DNA from: Cryptomeria japonica
Lineage: Eukaryota > Streptophyta > Pinopsida > Cupressales > Cupressaceae
Direction: 5' to 3'
Length of the DNA stretch: 64,000 nucleotides
Assembly: GCF_030272615.1 (NCBI RefSeq)
Contig: NC_081413.1
Location: 186,898,669 to 186,962,668, forward strand
Below are positions 11,130-22,758 of the stretch, one piece after another (the first letter of the stretch is position 1; every line of letters starts with the position of its first letter). Position numbers and translations under genes: made by a program. The notes under the pieces were generated by a model that was given only the letters and a program-made list of their open reading frames with translations, was not told the origin of the DNA and made no database searches.

Positions 11130-14100
11130 TTAATTGACCTCATGTAGGGGAACAACCCCTAGCTGACCTCTATGATACTCAAAAGTATCCTTAGGCAGAG
11201 GTTTAGTAAAGATATCTGCTAGTTGTTCCTTAGTAGATACATGCTCCAGTAACACATCTTTACTTTGCACTTTCTCTCTTAAGAAATGATATTTCAGCTC
11301 TATATGCTTGGTTATAGCATGCAACACCAAGTTATTTGAAATATTTATTGCACTGATGTTATCATAGAAAATCCTTACCGGTTATGTAATCTTCAACTTA
11401 AAACCTTCCAGAATGTGTTTCATCCAGATTGCTTGGGTACAATTCATATACGCTGCAACATATTCAGCTTCAGTAGTTGACTGTGATATACAACTTTGCT
11501 TCTTGATGCTCCAAGATACAAGCCTTCCTCCAAGAAAGAATGCACCTCTGGTTGTACTCTTCATGTCATCAACATTTCATGTCTAGTTTGCATTTGTATA
11601 GACTTTCAAATCAAAGTTACCTATATATGGATACCATAATCTATAATCAATAGCACCTTTCAGATATTTGAATATCCTTTTAGTTGCTACCATGTGTGTC
11701 TCCTTTGGGTTCTTCTGAAATCTGGTGACTAATCCAATTGCATGAGCAATATTTGGTCTGCTGTGAACAACATAATGTAGTTTGCCTATCATAGACCTGT
11801 ACTCCTTTTCATCCACGGATGTAGCATCATCCTCCTTAGACATTTTACAACTTGTAACCATTGGTGTCCCAACTGGTTTACAATCTCCCATTCCAAATAT
11901 CTTCAAACATCTTTCACATATTTGGACTATGTGATAAAGATACCATTCTTCATCTGTTGAATTTGCAAACCTATGAAGAATTTTATCTCTCCTACCAGAG
12001 ACATCTCAAATTCACTTTTCATCTCATTTGCAAAGTCATCACTCATGTCATCATTGCCTCCAAAAATGATATCATCCATGAATACCATACTAACCAGTAT
12101 CTTATCTCCTTCAGTCTTGAGATATATATTGATGTCTTCACTGGTTCTCTAAAAACCTATCTTCACCAAGTATGAATGTAGTCTTTGATACCATGCTCTT
12201 GGTGCTTTCTTTAAACCGTATAGTGCCTTGTGTAGTTTTCACACCATATCCTTTGCATCAGTCAAAGCATAACCATCTAGTTGTTCAATGTAGACTTCCT
12301 CTTCCAGTATTCCATTTAGAAATGCCGACTTCACATCCATCTGATATACTTTGAATCCTCTATATGCTGCAAATGCAAGTAGAGTCCTAACACCTTCCAA
12401 TCTATCAACTAGTGCAAATGTCTCACCATAGTCTTCTCCTTCTTCCCGTGCATAACCTTTTCATACCAGTCTAGCTTTGTTTATGACTACTAATCCATCT
12501 TCATTCAGTTTATTTCTTCATACCCATTTAGTACCTATTACATTTTTGTTCATCGGTCTGGGTACTGGGGTCCATGTATTGTTCTTCTCAATTTAGTCAA
12601 GCTCTTCTTTCATAGCCTTGATCCAGTGATCATCTCCAAAAGCTTCCTTTTTTGTTCTAGGCTCAATAGTGGAGATCAGACAATAATTCTCTCTTATTCT
12701 TCTTCTACTTATAACACCAACATCTTTATCTCCAATAATTTGATCAATATTATGATTGAGTCTTGCATACCTTGGAATAACATGATCATGATCTTCATGT
12801 TCTTCTTCCTCACTATCTTCATCTTCTGCATAATCTACCTGTTCTGGCTGAACTGGTGCAACAACATTCATTTCACCAACTTCTGGCTTCACCGGTTTTG
12901 GCTCCAAAATCAGAATGTAAGGTTCATCTTCCTTCTTCTCCTCACTAGTTTCTCCTGTATCTTCAGGACACTCATCCACTTAGACATTAGCACTTTCAAT
13001 GATCTTCTTTGTCTAGTTGTTATAACATTTGCAGGCTTTTCTCTTGGTGGAGTAACCAAGAAATATGCCTTCATCACTCCTAGTATCAAACTTACCAACA
13101 TAGTCACCTCTCTTGATAAAACATTTACTGCCAAAAATCTTAAAGGAACTAACATTAGGTGATCTACCACACAAGTAATCATAAGGAGTTTTATCCTTAC
13201 CTCTTTTAACCAATATCCGATTCATTCTTGAGCAATCATGAGTGAAGATCATAAACTATCGATCACCTTGAATACTCCTAGTCCTTATTGGTACACAAAG
13301 GTCCATATGAACCAAATCTAGCAAATGTTTTGCTGAGAAAGATTTTCTCTTAAAAGTTGAGGATGTCATCTTCCCTAACTGACATTCCTTACATAGAGCA
13401 TTCACCGGTTTGTCCAACTAAGGCAAACCTCTTACTAATTCAGACTTACTAACTTTTACAATGTTATCAAAATTTACATTACAAAATCTTCGATGCCAAA
13501 GCCAACTATCTTCTACTTTAGCAATTAAACAATTATTGACTTTAGAATTTAGGTGAAACAGGTTACCTTTTGTTTGTTTTCTGGTTGCAATCAATTCACC
13601 TTTTCTTCCATAGATTTTGTACATTCCATTCTTGAATTCCAGTGGATATCCTTTGTCATTGAGTTGAGCAACACTCAAAAGATTGTGTTTCAATCCTTCA
13701 ACCTAGTAGACATCATCTGCATTGCTCTTTCCACTAAGAGAGATGGTTTGCTTTCCTTTTACCATGCAAGGTAATTCATTTCCAAATCTCACAACACCTC
13801 CATCAAATTCCTTCAAAGTAATAAACTTACTCCGATCACCGGTCATGTGGTATGAACAACCCCTGTCTATAATCCAATCATTAGAATTATCGATGCGAGA
13901 GACTAATGCCTTCTGATCTGATGTCTCTTCTTTAATGGCAACAAAGACAATGTCTTCATTTGCATCTCCCTCAGATTCCTCATCTGCGATTCCTCCATCC
14001 ACTGCAATGAGGAAATCTCTTTTACCTTTTCCTTTGTACTTCTTATACTTCTCACGCTTATCCTCATTGTTTCCATTTGGACAATTAGTCGCAATATGTC

Positions 14101-14902
14101 CAATCTAGTTACATGCAAAACACTTCAAAGGTAATTTACCTCTGTACTTACCAGCACCTTTGGGTAACCGCTTGGCCAACAATGCTTCAATCTCAATTAG
14201 AATGTCTTCATCATCAACTTCTCTGCTCGATCTGGACTCATGACTATGACAAGCTTCTCTGTTTTTCCTTACCGGTGGATTAGAAACTAAAGCTCTAAAT
14301 GCAGATTCTGATTTCTAAGCACTTCCATCATAACCATTTAATTCAAATGCAGTTAGTTTACCAATGATGGAGTCAAGAGTTACCTTTGTTTTATCAATAG
14401 ACTTTAGTTCCTGAATGGCAACAACTCGAATAGCATAGACCGGTAGACAGGTTCTCAACACCTTGCTAACCACTGTGGTATCCTCCACTTTACCACCAAC
14501 ACTTTTGATCTCACCGACTATCTCCTTGATCCTCTGACCATACTGTGGAATATTCTCACCTTCATCAATCCGCATGTCATCAAATTTACCTCTTAGAATC
14601 TTTACATGCTCATCACCGCTATAGATATCCTCAAGTTTCTTCCATACTTCATAAGCAGTCTCCAAACCATGGACATCAACATACTCTGAATCAGACAAGG
14701 AGCTGATAATGGCCTCCAATGCTTGATTATTCTCTTGTTGCTCCTTCTTTAGATCATCAGACAAAATCCCACTAGGCAAGCTATATTTGGTAACAACATG
14801 TTCCCAATATTAATTTCCTAAGATTTTGATATATATCTTCATCCTATCACTCCAGATTCTATAGTTTTCCCTATTGAACTTCAAACCTTCTTTCTTCATC
14901 AT
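11130..14902 (-). pseudogene. Gag-pol polyprotein of copia element B, decayed
   Basis: Gag starts at ATG 14902 (MMKKEGLKFNRENY). The longest open piece is 14779-14315 (154 codons, SDSEYVDVHGLETAYEVWKK). The zinc knuckle near 14125 reads CFACN-stop-IGHIATNC. The protease region near 13870 reads IIDRGCSYHM, with the catalytic D-S-G changed to D-R-G. The integrase zinc region is present (LCKECQLGK, about 13395), but the D-D-E core is deleted: FTHDCSR joins directly to MNRILVKRGKDKTPYDY near 13230. RT retains FMDD at 12082-12071 and LHKALYGLKKAPRAWYQRL. RNase H (11564-11130) ends KEQLADIFTKPLPKDTFEY. Stops are mostly TAG. Confidence 0.88.
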
Positions 14903-14958
14903 GTTCTTCTAGATCTTTACCTCAAGCTGTTAGGCTTAAACATAAGAGGACCTGGAAT

Positions 14959-14970
14959 GCTCTGATACCA
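14959..14970 (-). other. Primer binding site of element B (initiator Met tRNA)
   Basis: The minus strand reads TGGTATCAGAGC, two bases from the 5' LTR edge at 14973. Confidence 0.92.
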
Positions 14971-14972
14971 AT

Positions 14973-16374
14973 TGATGATATGATGAATCAATAAGGATCT
15001 GGAAAACTACTAAGAGGGGGGTGAATCAGTAGATATAAAACAAACTAAAGTTTCACCAAACTCAACCCCAACTCATAAATCAATCATTGAACTAACCGAT
15101 ACAACAGTTGACTATAAAATGCAACTGCACTGTCAAGTTTACCGATTGACTGGAATACCAATATATCAATATAATAGATCTAAAACTCTCAAACCATTTA
15201 ACCAAAACATTAAACCACTTTACTAACATTAGTAATAGCATATTTCAGATCACTTCTGGTCATCTTAACATATCTAAGTGCCTTTACTAGTTAAACAAAT
15301 TAACCATATCAAAACATAACCACAAAAACCAGTCACCACTTGACACAATGATTTTTGACGTGGAAACCCAAATGGGAAAAACCACGGTGGAGAAAGATAT
15401 CCACAAGTATTCTGAACTCTTCTAAAGTCTGCCCTGTTAGGAGCCAAGCCTTGTTAGAAGCTTTACAAAAATGTCCTGTTAGGAACAGATCCGGTTAAGG
15501 ACCACCTGGTTAAGGGATTGACTACAATACCCTATTAGGAGTAACCTCGATAGAGGATTTCAAATCCAAGCTAATGGATCACCTGGTTAGAGGATTTAGA
15601 AAACACCAAGCTTGTTAAATCTTACCTGGTTAAGGGATTTAACTGTTGTAATTGTTAGAGAACAACAAGGTTTTTGCTGATCTAGTAATAGCACTACTCT
15701 TCTTGATCAAATCCTTTTTATGCACCTATTTGCCTACACACATTCTACAGATACTCCTTTTGGTTTGGCAATCAATCACATTGACACTTAACCAAAATTG
15801 CCAATGCTACTACAAAATAACTCATCGACCTTATAAGAAAAACAATAGGTCGGTAACACATCACAAAACCTATGATGTCATAGAGATTACAAACAAATCG
15901 GTTCAAACATGACCGTTGAATTATATAGCAATCATCTACACATTGTCTTAGACTACCTCGACCATTCCTGGATCACCACACATAGGATCCTATAACTCGT
16001 CACATGGTTTCCACTTCATGCTATGCACTCGCTCATTCTCAAGATAAAACAATTATCTCTACATGCCAAAACCACTTTGAAACTCATCACATGCATCATG
16101 CATATGTGGCATAATCATCTCCGATCACCATTCGATCATAGATCAACACAATCGATTCACCAAGCTCCATCGGTTAGGGTTTGACATATCAACAGGTTAG
16201 GGTTACCGGTTGATATCGCTGCTTCAATAGTAATACCGGTTTCCTTCACTTGCTCAACTACTGGTTGCATTATTGCATCACTACCAGTTGGAATAAAACT
16301 CCATTACTGGTTATAATTGACATCAATGATAACACTTATACTTCATTAATGCAATCTTCATGCAAATGCCAACA
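14973..16374 (-). repeat. 5' LTR of element B
   Basis: About 1402 bp, same termini as 9361-10781. The conserved block ATTTTTGACGTGGAAACCC ... GGGAAAAACCACGGTGG is well preserved at 15352-15390. Confidence 0.9.
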
Positions 16375-16575
16375 TATGGAAGGTGTTATGCTCACTATGC
16401 CATATCCCCGCTACCACAATCAATAGGGCCATGTTCTTCTAGTAGGAAGGCATGAGCATGATGTGTGATAAACCACATGCAACAATAACCGCTTTATCCC
16501 CATTAGTCAAAGCTCCCTGCATAGCCAACGTCTTTAGGTATTTCTCCTGAAGCATCAACACACCAAGTTGAGCCT
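16375..16575 (-). pseudogene. PMD protein, N-terminal part, broken
   Basis: On the minus strand, from about 16572 the frame reads AQLGVLMLQEKYLKTLAMQG, then LTNGDKAVIVACGLSHIMLM, then a TAG stop, and ends WHSEHNTFH at the edge of element B. The final T-F-H precedes LLTGEIMVTL at 9360, reproducing the family's H-T-F-H-L-x-x-G-E-x-T-V-T-L core. Upstream of GCTCAACTTGG the strand reads TGATGTAG, which could be a splice acceptor, so earlier exons may lie to the right. I could not identify them. Confidence 0.65.
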
Positions 16576-17374
16576 ACATCATAATATCAACACGATATCA
16601 GTTTTATCCATCAAATGGATCAATCAACATGAGTTAATCAAACAATCTTTTATCAGCTCAGAGTGAGATCTTAAACAATCCCATTGAGCTCCTATCAGTG
16701 ACATCGACCATGCTATCATTCGAGAGTTTCGATCGTAAACTCTTATTAGTTAGGTGGGTTCATCTTAGCCTATCCTATCGGTAATCAAACATACCTCTCC
16801 TATCAGTGACACAAGTCATGCTATCAAATCCAAGTAGGTTCATCTTAGCCTATCATATCACATCAGTTGAACCATATTAGTGATGAAGTCACCCTATAAA
16901 ATCAAAGTTGATCCTACATCAAAATTAGTTATCCCATATCAAATCAGTTATCCTATATTGAAATCAGTTGTCCCATATTAAAATCAAGTTGTCCCATATC
17001 AAAATAAAGTTGACCCATATCAGTAATGAAGGTCACACTACCGAATCAAGTAGGCCCATATCAATGACATCAGTCACACTATCGAATCAAGTTGTTCTCT
17101 CCTATCAGTGACCCAATTCACACTACCACTCTAGAGTTTCGAGTATAAAATCTATCAATTGAAGCACAATCAGACATGAAAACCAAGTCCTATCAATATC
17201 AAAATGCAAATTCTCATAAAATCAGCTGAAATCAAGCCCAATCGACCATTGAACCAAGTATCAAACATCATTGCAAGTACCAAAATCAATTTTTCAAACT
17301 TTGAAAACCTTAAAAAACATTAAAAAATCCAAGTTGTTTCAAATGCACTAAAACAGCCTTCACATGCACTTCAT
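16576..17374. other. Non-coding stretch with degenerate 20-21 bp repeats
   Basis: No convincing gene. At 16927-17028 a motif of the form AGTTRTCCCATATYAAAATC recurs at 16927, 16946, 16966, 16987 and 17008 (steps 19, 20, 21, 21). Longer quasi-repeats such as CTCTCCTATCAGTGAC and AGGTTCATCTTAGCCTATC recur from 16650 to 17110. The piece lies upstream of the minus-strand PMD fragment and may be its leader or intron. Confidence 0.55.
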
Positions 17375-17605
17375 CATATGTGAAACAACAGATATCATAT
17401 GCGCTAAATCATCCAGCATATACGCTAAAACAATAAACATATGCGCTAAAAGAGTAAACGTATGCACTAAATCATTCAACATATGCGCTACTCTAACGTT
17501 CATATGCGTTAACTTAAACTTTAAATGCACCACGATAAAATTTAAATGTACTAAAAGAAAATTCATATGCACTTCACACCTAAACAAATGCGCTAAAAGA
17601 AAGCA
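17375..17605. repeat. 21-bp tandem array, 11 units, strictly in register
   Basis: A core like CATATGCGCTAAA recurs at 17375, 17396, 17417, 17438, 17459, 17480, 17501, 17522, 17543, 17564 and 17585. Every step is exactly 21 bp with no insertion or deletion, though single bases vary. Because 21 is a multiple of three, the array stays open on both strands. The minus strand (17704-17360, 114 codons) yields heptads like LAHMxxx, and the plus strand (17364-17639, 91 codons) heptads like ICAKxxN. Whether either is translated is unknown. Confidence 0.85.
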
Positions 17606-18228
17606 AAAACTAGGGCACATAAAAAAGGGCAAAAAATGACTAAAAACCTTTAAAAATCTATCTAAAAATGCATAAAAATCACACAAAGAGGGTAAAAAAT
17701 TCACTTACTAGTGGGCCATACTCTGTTGGTCTGTCGAATCGACAAAACCACTTGAATTTATGCTTATGATAGGGGGGCACCATCTTTCTCTCTCTCTTAT
17801 TCTCCTCTCCAAGCTCCAATCTTAAAATGCCACGTGCACAAATGAGCTTGAAATGGACCCCTTGGGGCTTATATAGAAAGTGGTGATGTAAGAGGGGTGT
17901 GTAACTTAGATGGAGGTGTGGGGCATGTGCGCACTATGCTTGCACTGTATAACTTTTATCATCAGATGAATTTCGAAAAAATTTAAAAATCCAAAAAATT
18001 GACAAATTTAAAATTCCAACAAATCAAAAAATTAAAAAAAATAAATCCAAAAATCGTCAAAATTCCACGCTAACATCCAATTTTTCTCAATTTATCTCTT
18101 GAGGGGGCATAATTATCATATCGACATCCAAATCAATATCTGGGGCACCATATCAAAAAATTTGGCGACATATCGAGTGCTTTTCTTTGAATCAACGTGG
18201 TCACACGTTACTTCAAAGAGGGGCAAAC
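17606..18228 (-). promoter_or_regulatory. Candidate minus-strand promoter region (TATA at 17876-17869)
   Basis: The minus strand reads CTATATAAGCC at 17876-17866, a good plant TATA box, pointing toward the 21-bp array and the PMD pieces. Upstream are a CACGTG-type G-box (17831-17836) and a pyrimidine-rich run near 17785-17815. The segment 17950-18110 is A-rich and featureless. At 18213-18227 the plus strand has CAAAGAGGGGCAAAC, a purine tract adjoining the LTR-like start at 18229. Promoter function is inferred from position only. Confidence 0.45.
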
Positions 18229-20190
18229 TATAGACACCTAACCTGCACACCTAATTAAATGAATTTTATTTGTTTAATTATCATTCATCCACCTATTAAT
18301 TAAACTAAGGTTTAATTAATGACCCTTTTCTTCTATTTCAACCATTAATTAAATCCAACATTTAATTAATATTCCCTTTCTTCTATTTAGTGAATAAATT
18401 CTATTTATTCCCTTTCCACCATTTTAATTGAATTTACATTTAATTAAAATCCCTTTTACAAATAAATAAATAAATATTTATTTATAAAATCCCCCCACTT
18501 GCATTTTCCTACAAATGAAAGTTGCATTCATTTTGGTTGAAATAAATCGTTTATTTTAATCAAAATTCCCCCTTTCTCCCACTTGCATTCTCCTACATTT
18601 TCCATTAACCTCCTAATCATTCTTCTAGAACCTATCAAATCTTCCTTAATTAGCCTAGTTTCCTCTAATCATGTCACATCCTTAAATTTGGGGGAGTCAC
18701 TTCTCCAAATTTGGGGAAAGTCTTCAAAATGTGTTGAAGACTTTCTCAACAAGTTAACTTGTTGAGTCTTCCAAACTTGTAAGGCTCTTACAAAAGCTTT
18801 GAAGGTTATCTAACTTCCAACAAGTTAACCTCCAAAGTCTTCAAAGAGCCTTTAATGGTCTTACAAGACACCATCACTTCACCATGCTAACCCATGATGG
18901 CTTATCCCTTTGACCATCTTTTAACTTTGCACAAGAGTTTAACTCTTGGATAATAGCTTTATCCAATGGCCCATCTTCTTAAGGTTAACCCTCAAAGCTT
19001 AATAAGCATCTAATTCTTACTTAACATCCTCTCAAGCCTCCTCATGGTGACACTTGTCAACACAAGATTGGTTTGAAAATCTCACATGGATTGATAGCTT
19101 TCAATCTTGACCCTTCTTAAGCCAATTTAATCTTGGCCATCCATTTCACCAATTATTCTATAAATAGAGCTCATTTTCTCATACCAAGGATCCCATCTCA
19201 GTTATTTGCATCCAAGTTATAGCTAAATTGTCTTGTGCAGGTTATCAAGGAACTCAATTGCCATCTTCAAGAATTTTTAGATCATCTTAGTTGCATTATA
19301 GCATAGATTTCATCATGTTTAGTATATCATGCTAGTTCCATATCATCTTCATATCATCGTCATGCTAGCTTAATCTCACGCTAATCTTCTCATTTTCGTA
19401 ACATATCTAGTTTCATATCGATAGCATATTAGTAAGATCATAGTTGCATACATTTAGATCTTAGATTCACATATCCCTAATTCTTTACGTTGTCATCCTA
19501 GAGATCAAGTGCTCTTCCAAGCTGAGAGCCACCTTGAATCTGAAGGATCCTTGGAGATAGAGGACAATGAGACGGTTTTGAGAGTTTTTAGCTGATTAAC
19601 ATGTTTTTTTCATTTGAATCCTCTAATATAATGTTTCATTGGTATGCTTGATGTGTGCTTGTTTGTTTTGAAGGTGATCACCCATTCTAGTGTACAATGT
19701 ATAATCCACTCATCTCCTTGCACTCTACACTTAGGGAAAAGCTTCATCCAATCCAAGCCATCCTACCATTCAAATCAACCATATTCCTTATCTTCTATCC
19801 ACATTTTATCTAGGTCTATTAGTATCCTCCTTTCATAGTTTTGATTTTAACTATCCTATCCATATCCTCCATCTCATACTCCTCATCCTATCCAAACCCA
19901 TCCTTCCTTCCTATCTTTGATCTTGATAAAAAAGATAGAAGCAAAGAAAAATGAAGATTCATCATATGGAAACTACACGCCTTCATTTCTCCTCCATCCA
20001 TACCTCTTACATTTTATCCTTCCATCTCATACGTCTTTATGAAGCATCCTTCCTTCCTTAATTCCATTGCCTCTAGTGTGGGGTATTTCACTCCTTTGTA
20101 ATACATCTCTTGGATCTCGATTCTCCTATCTTTCATCTATTATCCCTTCATATGATATCATTCATATCCTTAATCCCTCCATCTCCTATC
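18229..20190 (+). repeat. Gypsy-like LTR region, plus strand; right end undefined
   Basis: A purine tract (18213-18227) is followed by TATAGACACCTAACC, like the TGTAGACACC start of some plant gypsy LTRs with one base changed. About 930 bp in, TATAAATAG (19159-19167) is a good TATA box, fitting a U3-R layout. No primer site follows, so it would be a 3' LTR with the body of its element to the left. An end near 19597 (GATTAACA) is possible. The remainder to 20190 is pyrimidine-rich non-coding sequence (CCATCC, CTTCCT runs) in which I see no gene. Confidence 0.5.
19159..19167 (+). promoter_or_regulatory. TATA box in the gypsy-like LTR
   Basis: TATAAATAG, followed about 30 bp later by CATACCAAGGATCCC, a plausible transcription start region for the LTR. 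Confidence 0.55.
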
Positions 20191-20514
20191 TGTTGAATAT
20201 CTAAGCAATTGAGAAGGGGGGTGAATCACTTGACAACTTAAATCAATTTCTTCTATTCTTTTACACATTTAGAATAATCATCACAACTATTTTAAAACAG
20301 ATATAGCCTAAAAACATAAACATACAATAGATCACACAATGAACACCAAATATGACATGGAAAACCCAAGAAGGGAAAAATCACGGAGAATGCTAGTTCT
20401 CAATATAAAACACTAGTTAACGTGACATTGATTAAGGTAATTTTTACAAAGGATGACTCACTGCCAGAATTCTCACTGGAGGAGGGCTCACTAACTAGAA
20501 AAAGGATCAATGCC

Positions 20515-20551
<37 letters not shown>

Positions 20552-20553
20552 AA
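20515..20553. repeat. (GAAA)n microsatellite
   Basis: About nine AAGA/GAAA tetranucleotide units inside LTR C. Confidence 0.95.
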
Positions 20554-20712
20554 ATCCAGCACTATAACTTAGTCTACAAAACCGAAACTACTTTCAGTGC
20601 TTCAACACCAACACAATTTGCAGATCACCAACAATCAGATCCATCCTTTTAAATCTTGCACATCTTCAATAATAATGCCACTCTTTTTTCACACTAATTC
20701 ATTCAAATCATC

Positions 20713-20715
<3 letters not shown>

Positions 20716-20747
<32 letters not shown>
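20716..20747. repeat. (AT)n microsatellite
   Basis: Alternating AT run of about 32 bp inside LTR C. Confidence 0.95.
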
Positions 20748-20749
<2 letters not shown>

Positions 20750-21196
20750 TCTGGGAAACATAATCTTCTAAGTTGGCCAAGACAGACACCAATCATTTTG
20801 TTGGTGGGAAGGAACGATAAGTAGACAATACCACAACAGACATCATCAGACAGATCAACACATTAGATCCATTACAAATACTGAACCCAAATCATGACTC
20901 ACACGCTACACCAATGCCGTTACTAAACCTCAAAATTTGGATTTAATCTAGACCCAAAAAGCACTACCTAATACAACAAAAAGAAAAATACAACCAAGAT
21001 ACACATGAATACAATTGATCAACACCATATCCTTAAACATAAAAATCCATATCACCATACACTCAACCAATCCATGTTGAATATCAACTATAACATATCT
21101 TTCAGATCACTAAAGATTTTAGGAATACATCTTCTGGATCACCAACACAAAAGATATATGTTGACATCAATGATAACCAATCATCACATTGCAACG

Positions 21197-21494
21197 ATCT
21201 TCCCCTTTGTCATTGATGGTAACATCCATAAACAACAAACACAAAACTCTCTATGCACATCTCCCTCCGTTTGACATCAAGGACAAAGACATACATAACT
21301 CCCCCTAAGAGGAAGCACCCAAGCATCAGTCTAGATAAGGATATACAAGTAGTTCACTGGACCAATGCACATTTGAATGTACATTAGTTCAAATTAGGAA
21401 GGGGTAATACCCCTAGCTTTTGCTAGAGATACTCAAAAGTATCTTTGCACAATGCCTTTGTGAATATATCTGCAATCTTCTCTTTAGTAGGTAC
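21197..21494 (-). pseudogene. End of copia C pol (RNase H tail) and 3' non-coding region
   Basis: On the minus strand, 21494-21380 reads VPTKEKIADIFTKALCKDTF, then EYL, a TAG stop and QKLGVLPL. This is the same C-terminus as the RNase H of A, B and H. Below it are purine motifs near 21310-21300 (TTAGGGGGAG) and 21208-21197 next to the LTR. Everything upstream of 21494 is cut off by element E. Confidence 0.82.
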
Positions 21495-22742
21495 TGTAAT
21501 GTTGGTGAAATGTGCATGGGAGATCAAGAGGGAAACTACCCTTTCCCTCCGAGGAGAGATGAGAGTTTCACTATTGATTACCCTTCAAATTTTTTTTACC
21601 ATGTTACATTTGGAAGAGGAGAGGAGAATTCACTAGATTAAACCTTCAAAGATTAAGATTGAATTTTTAATGAAATGGGAATGATAAGTTGATCCCCACT
21701 TCCTTATTTGAAATAGAAAGGAATTGATTGAATTATGTAGTACAAAAGTGACAAAGAACTGATTATAACTTGAGATCAAAATATGGGATGAAGCTGTGCA
21801 CCTGGATCTGGCAGTAATATGTCGAGATGAAGTTGCCCTACAAATTTGAGGAAAAGTTGCCCGGACCATGGTGGGAATGTACACGGTCATCCGAAAAATC
21901 CATGAAATGAAAAGGATTTTTCCACCTTTGCAAATGGAGCTTGAATATGAAAGTACAGTTGCACATTTGCAACCTACATACATAAAAAAGAGGAAAATGG
22001 GCTGGGATTGGGGGTTTGTCTTTAGGTCAAACCCCAGTTTTGGAATTAACCAAGTAATGAAAGAAAGTACTTGCAAGTAGTTGTAAATGAAAGACTGAAT
22101 TGTAAATAACCTCAAGGGTGGTTGTGGTAGCAATGTTGATAGAAATTCTTGTGTGGAATTGAATGTTGGAATCAATCTCCTCTTCAATGGTTGAATCCTT
22201 GACTTGAATGCAACACCTAGCCTTGAAGGGAGACTTGAGAATGCTCAATGCTAGAAAAGAATGCTTGAATGTTCTTGAATGCTTGATCGCTTATGCCACT
22301 TGACAAACTCCAATCTTATCCAGCTTTAACTTCTTGAACTTATGCAAAAGAAAAGGATGAATGCCCCTTAAATACATGTTAGTGGATTTGATTTTCATCA
22401 CAGGCTGACATCAGGGGAGTTTCCCACCCAATGCACAACCCACAATGCATGCTCTAGGAAGGTCCTGCCCCAAAATAGGGCAGGGACAGGGGTGCCACAC
22501 CCCTATCCTAGGAGGAAAAGAGCACCATGCCCCTATCCTAGGGGGGACAGTGGTGCCATGCCCCTGTTCTACCCCTTTCTCTAGGGCAGAGTGCAGATGG
22601 GGTGGTGCAGAGGCCAAGAAAGGAGCTACTCTGAGGGTTGAGAAATCTTTGGTCTCTGATCAGGCTAGAGGATTCGATATCATGTGCGTGAGGACCCTAA
22701 TGGAATAGAAAATAGCTAGGGTCACAATTTTATGACACTACA
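21495..22742 (-). repeat. 3' LTR of gypsy element E
   Basis: Starts TGTAATGTTGGTGAAATGTG and ends TATGACACTACA, about 1248 bp. The shared start with 54472-54977 fixes the left edge. The left flank is GGTAC (21490-21494) inside the RNase H of C. Near 22470-22575 short GC-richer repeats occur (CCCCTATCCTAGG twice, GGTGCCA twice). Confidence 0.82.
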
Positions 22743-22758
22743 TTTAGCCCCCACTTTA
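22743..22758 (-). other. Polypurine tract of element E
   Basis: The minus strand reads TAAAGTGGGGGCTAAA directly before the LTR start TGTAGTGTCATAAAATTG. Confidence 0.8.

Larger units (their letters stand above)
9361..16374 (-). mobile_element. Ty1/copia element B, minus strand, inserted in the PMD gene
   Basis: LTRs at 9361-10781 and 14973-16374 both begin TGATGATATGATGAATCAAT and end GCCAACA. The primer site is at 14959-14970 and the purine tract at 10782-10796. Flanks GATGG (left) and TATGG (right) match at four of five bases. Removing the element and one flank copy gives the PMD reading ACC TTC CAT CTA CTA ACT (TFHLLT), so the insertion point inside a coding exon is well supported. The element is related to H: the U3 ends and the gag and pol regions are similar. 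Its integrase core is deleted. Confidence 0.9.
20191..21196 (-). repeat. 3' LTR of element C
   Basis: Starts TGTTGAATATCTAAGCAATT, then GAGAAGGGGGGTGAATCACT, the layout seen at the LTR edge of A, B, G and H. It ends GCAACG (expected CAACA) at 21196, followed by ATCTTCCCCTTTGTC, the purine tract read in reverse. The conserved block is at 20351-20388 (ACATGGAAAACCC ... GGGAAAAATCACGG). Confidence 0.8.
20191..21494 (-). mobile_element. Copia element C, 3' end only, minus strand
   Basis: It consists of a 3' LTR (20191-21196), a 3' non-coding region and the end of RNase H, cut at 21494 by the LTR of gypsy element E. The rest of C should lie on the far side of E, beyond 54977 and probably outside the window. 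Confidence 0.78.

Noticed and set aside
17375-17605. CRISPR-like array
   Set aside because: Units are 21 bp with no unique spacers, and the context is a plant retroelement. It is a minisatellite.
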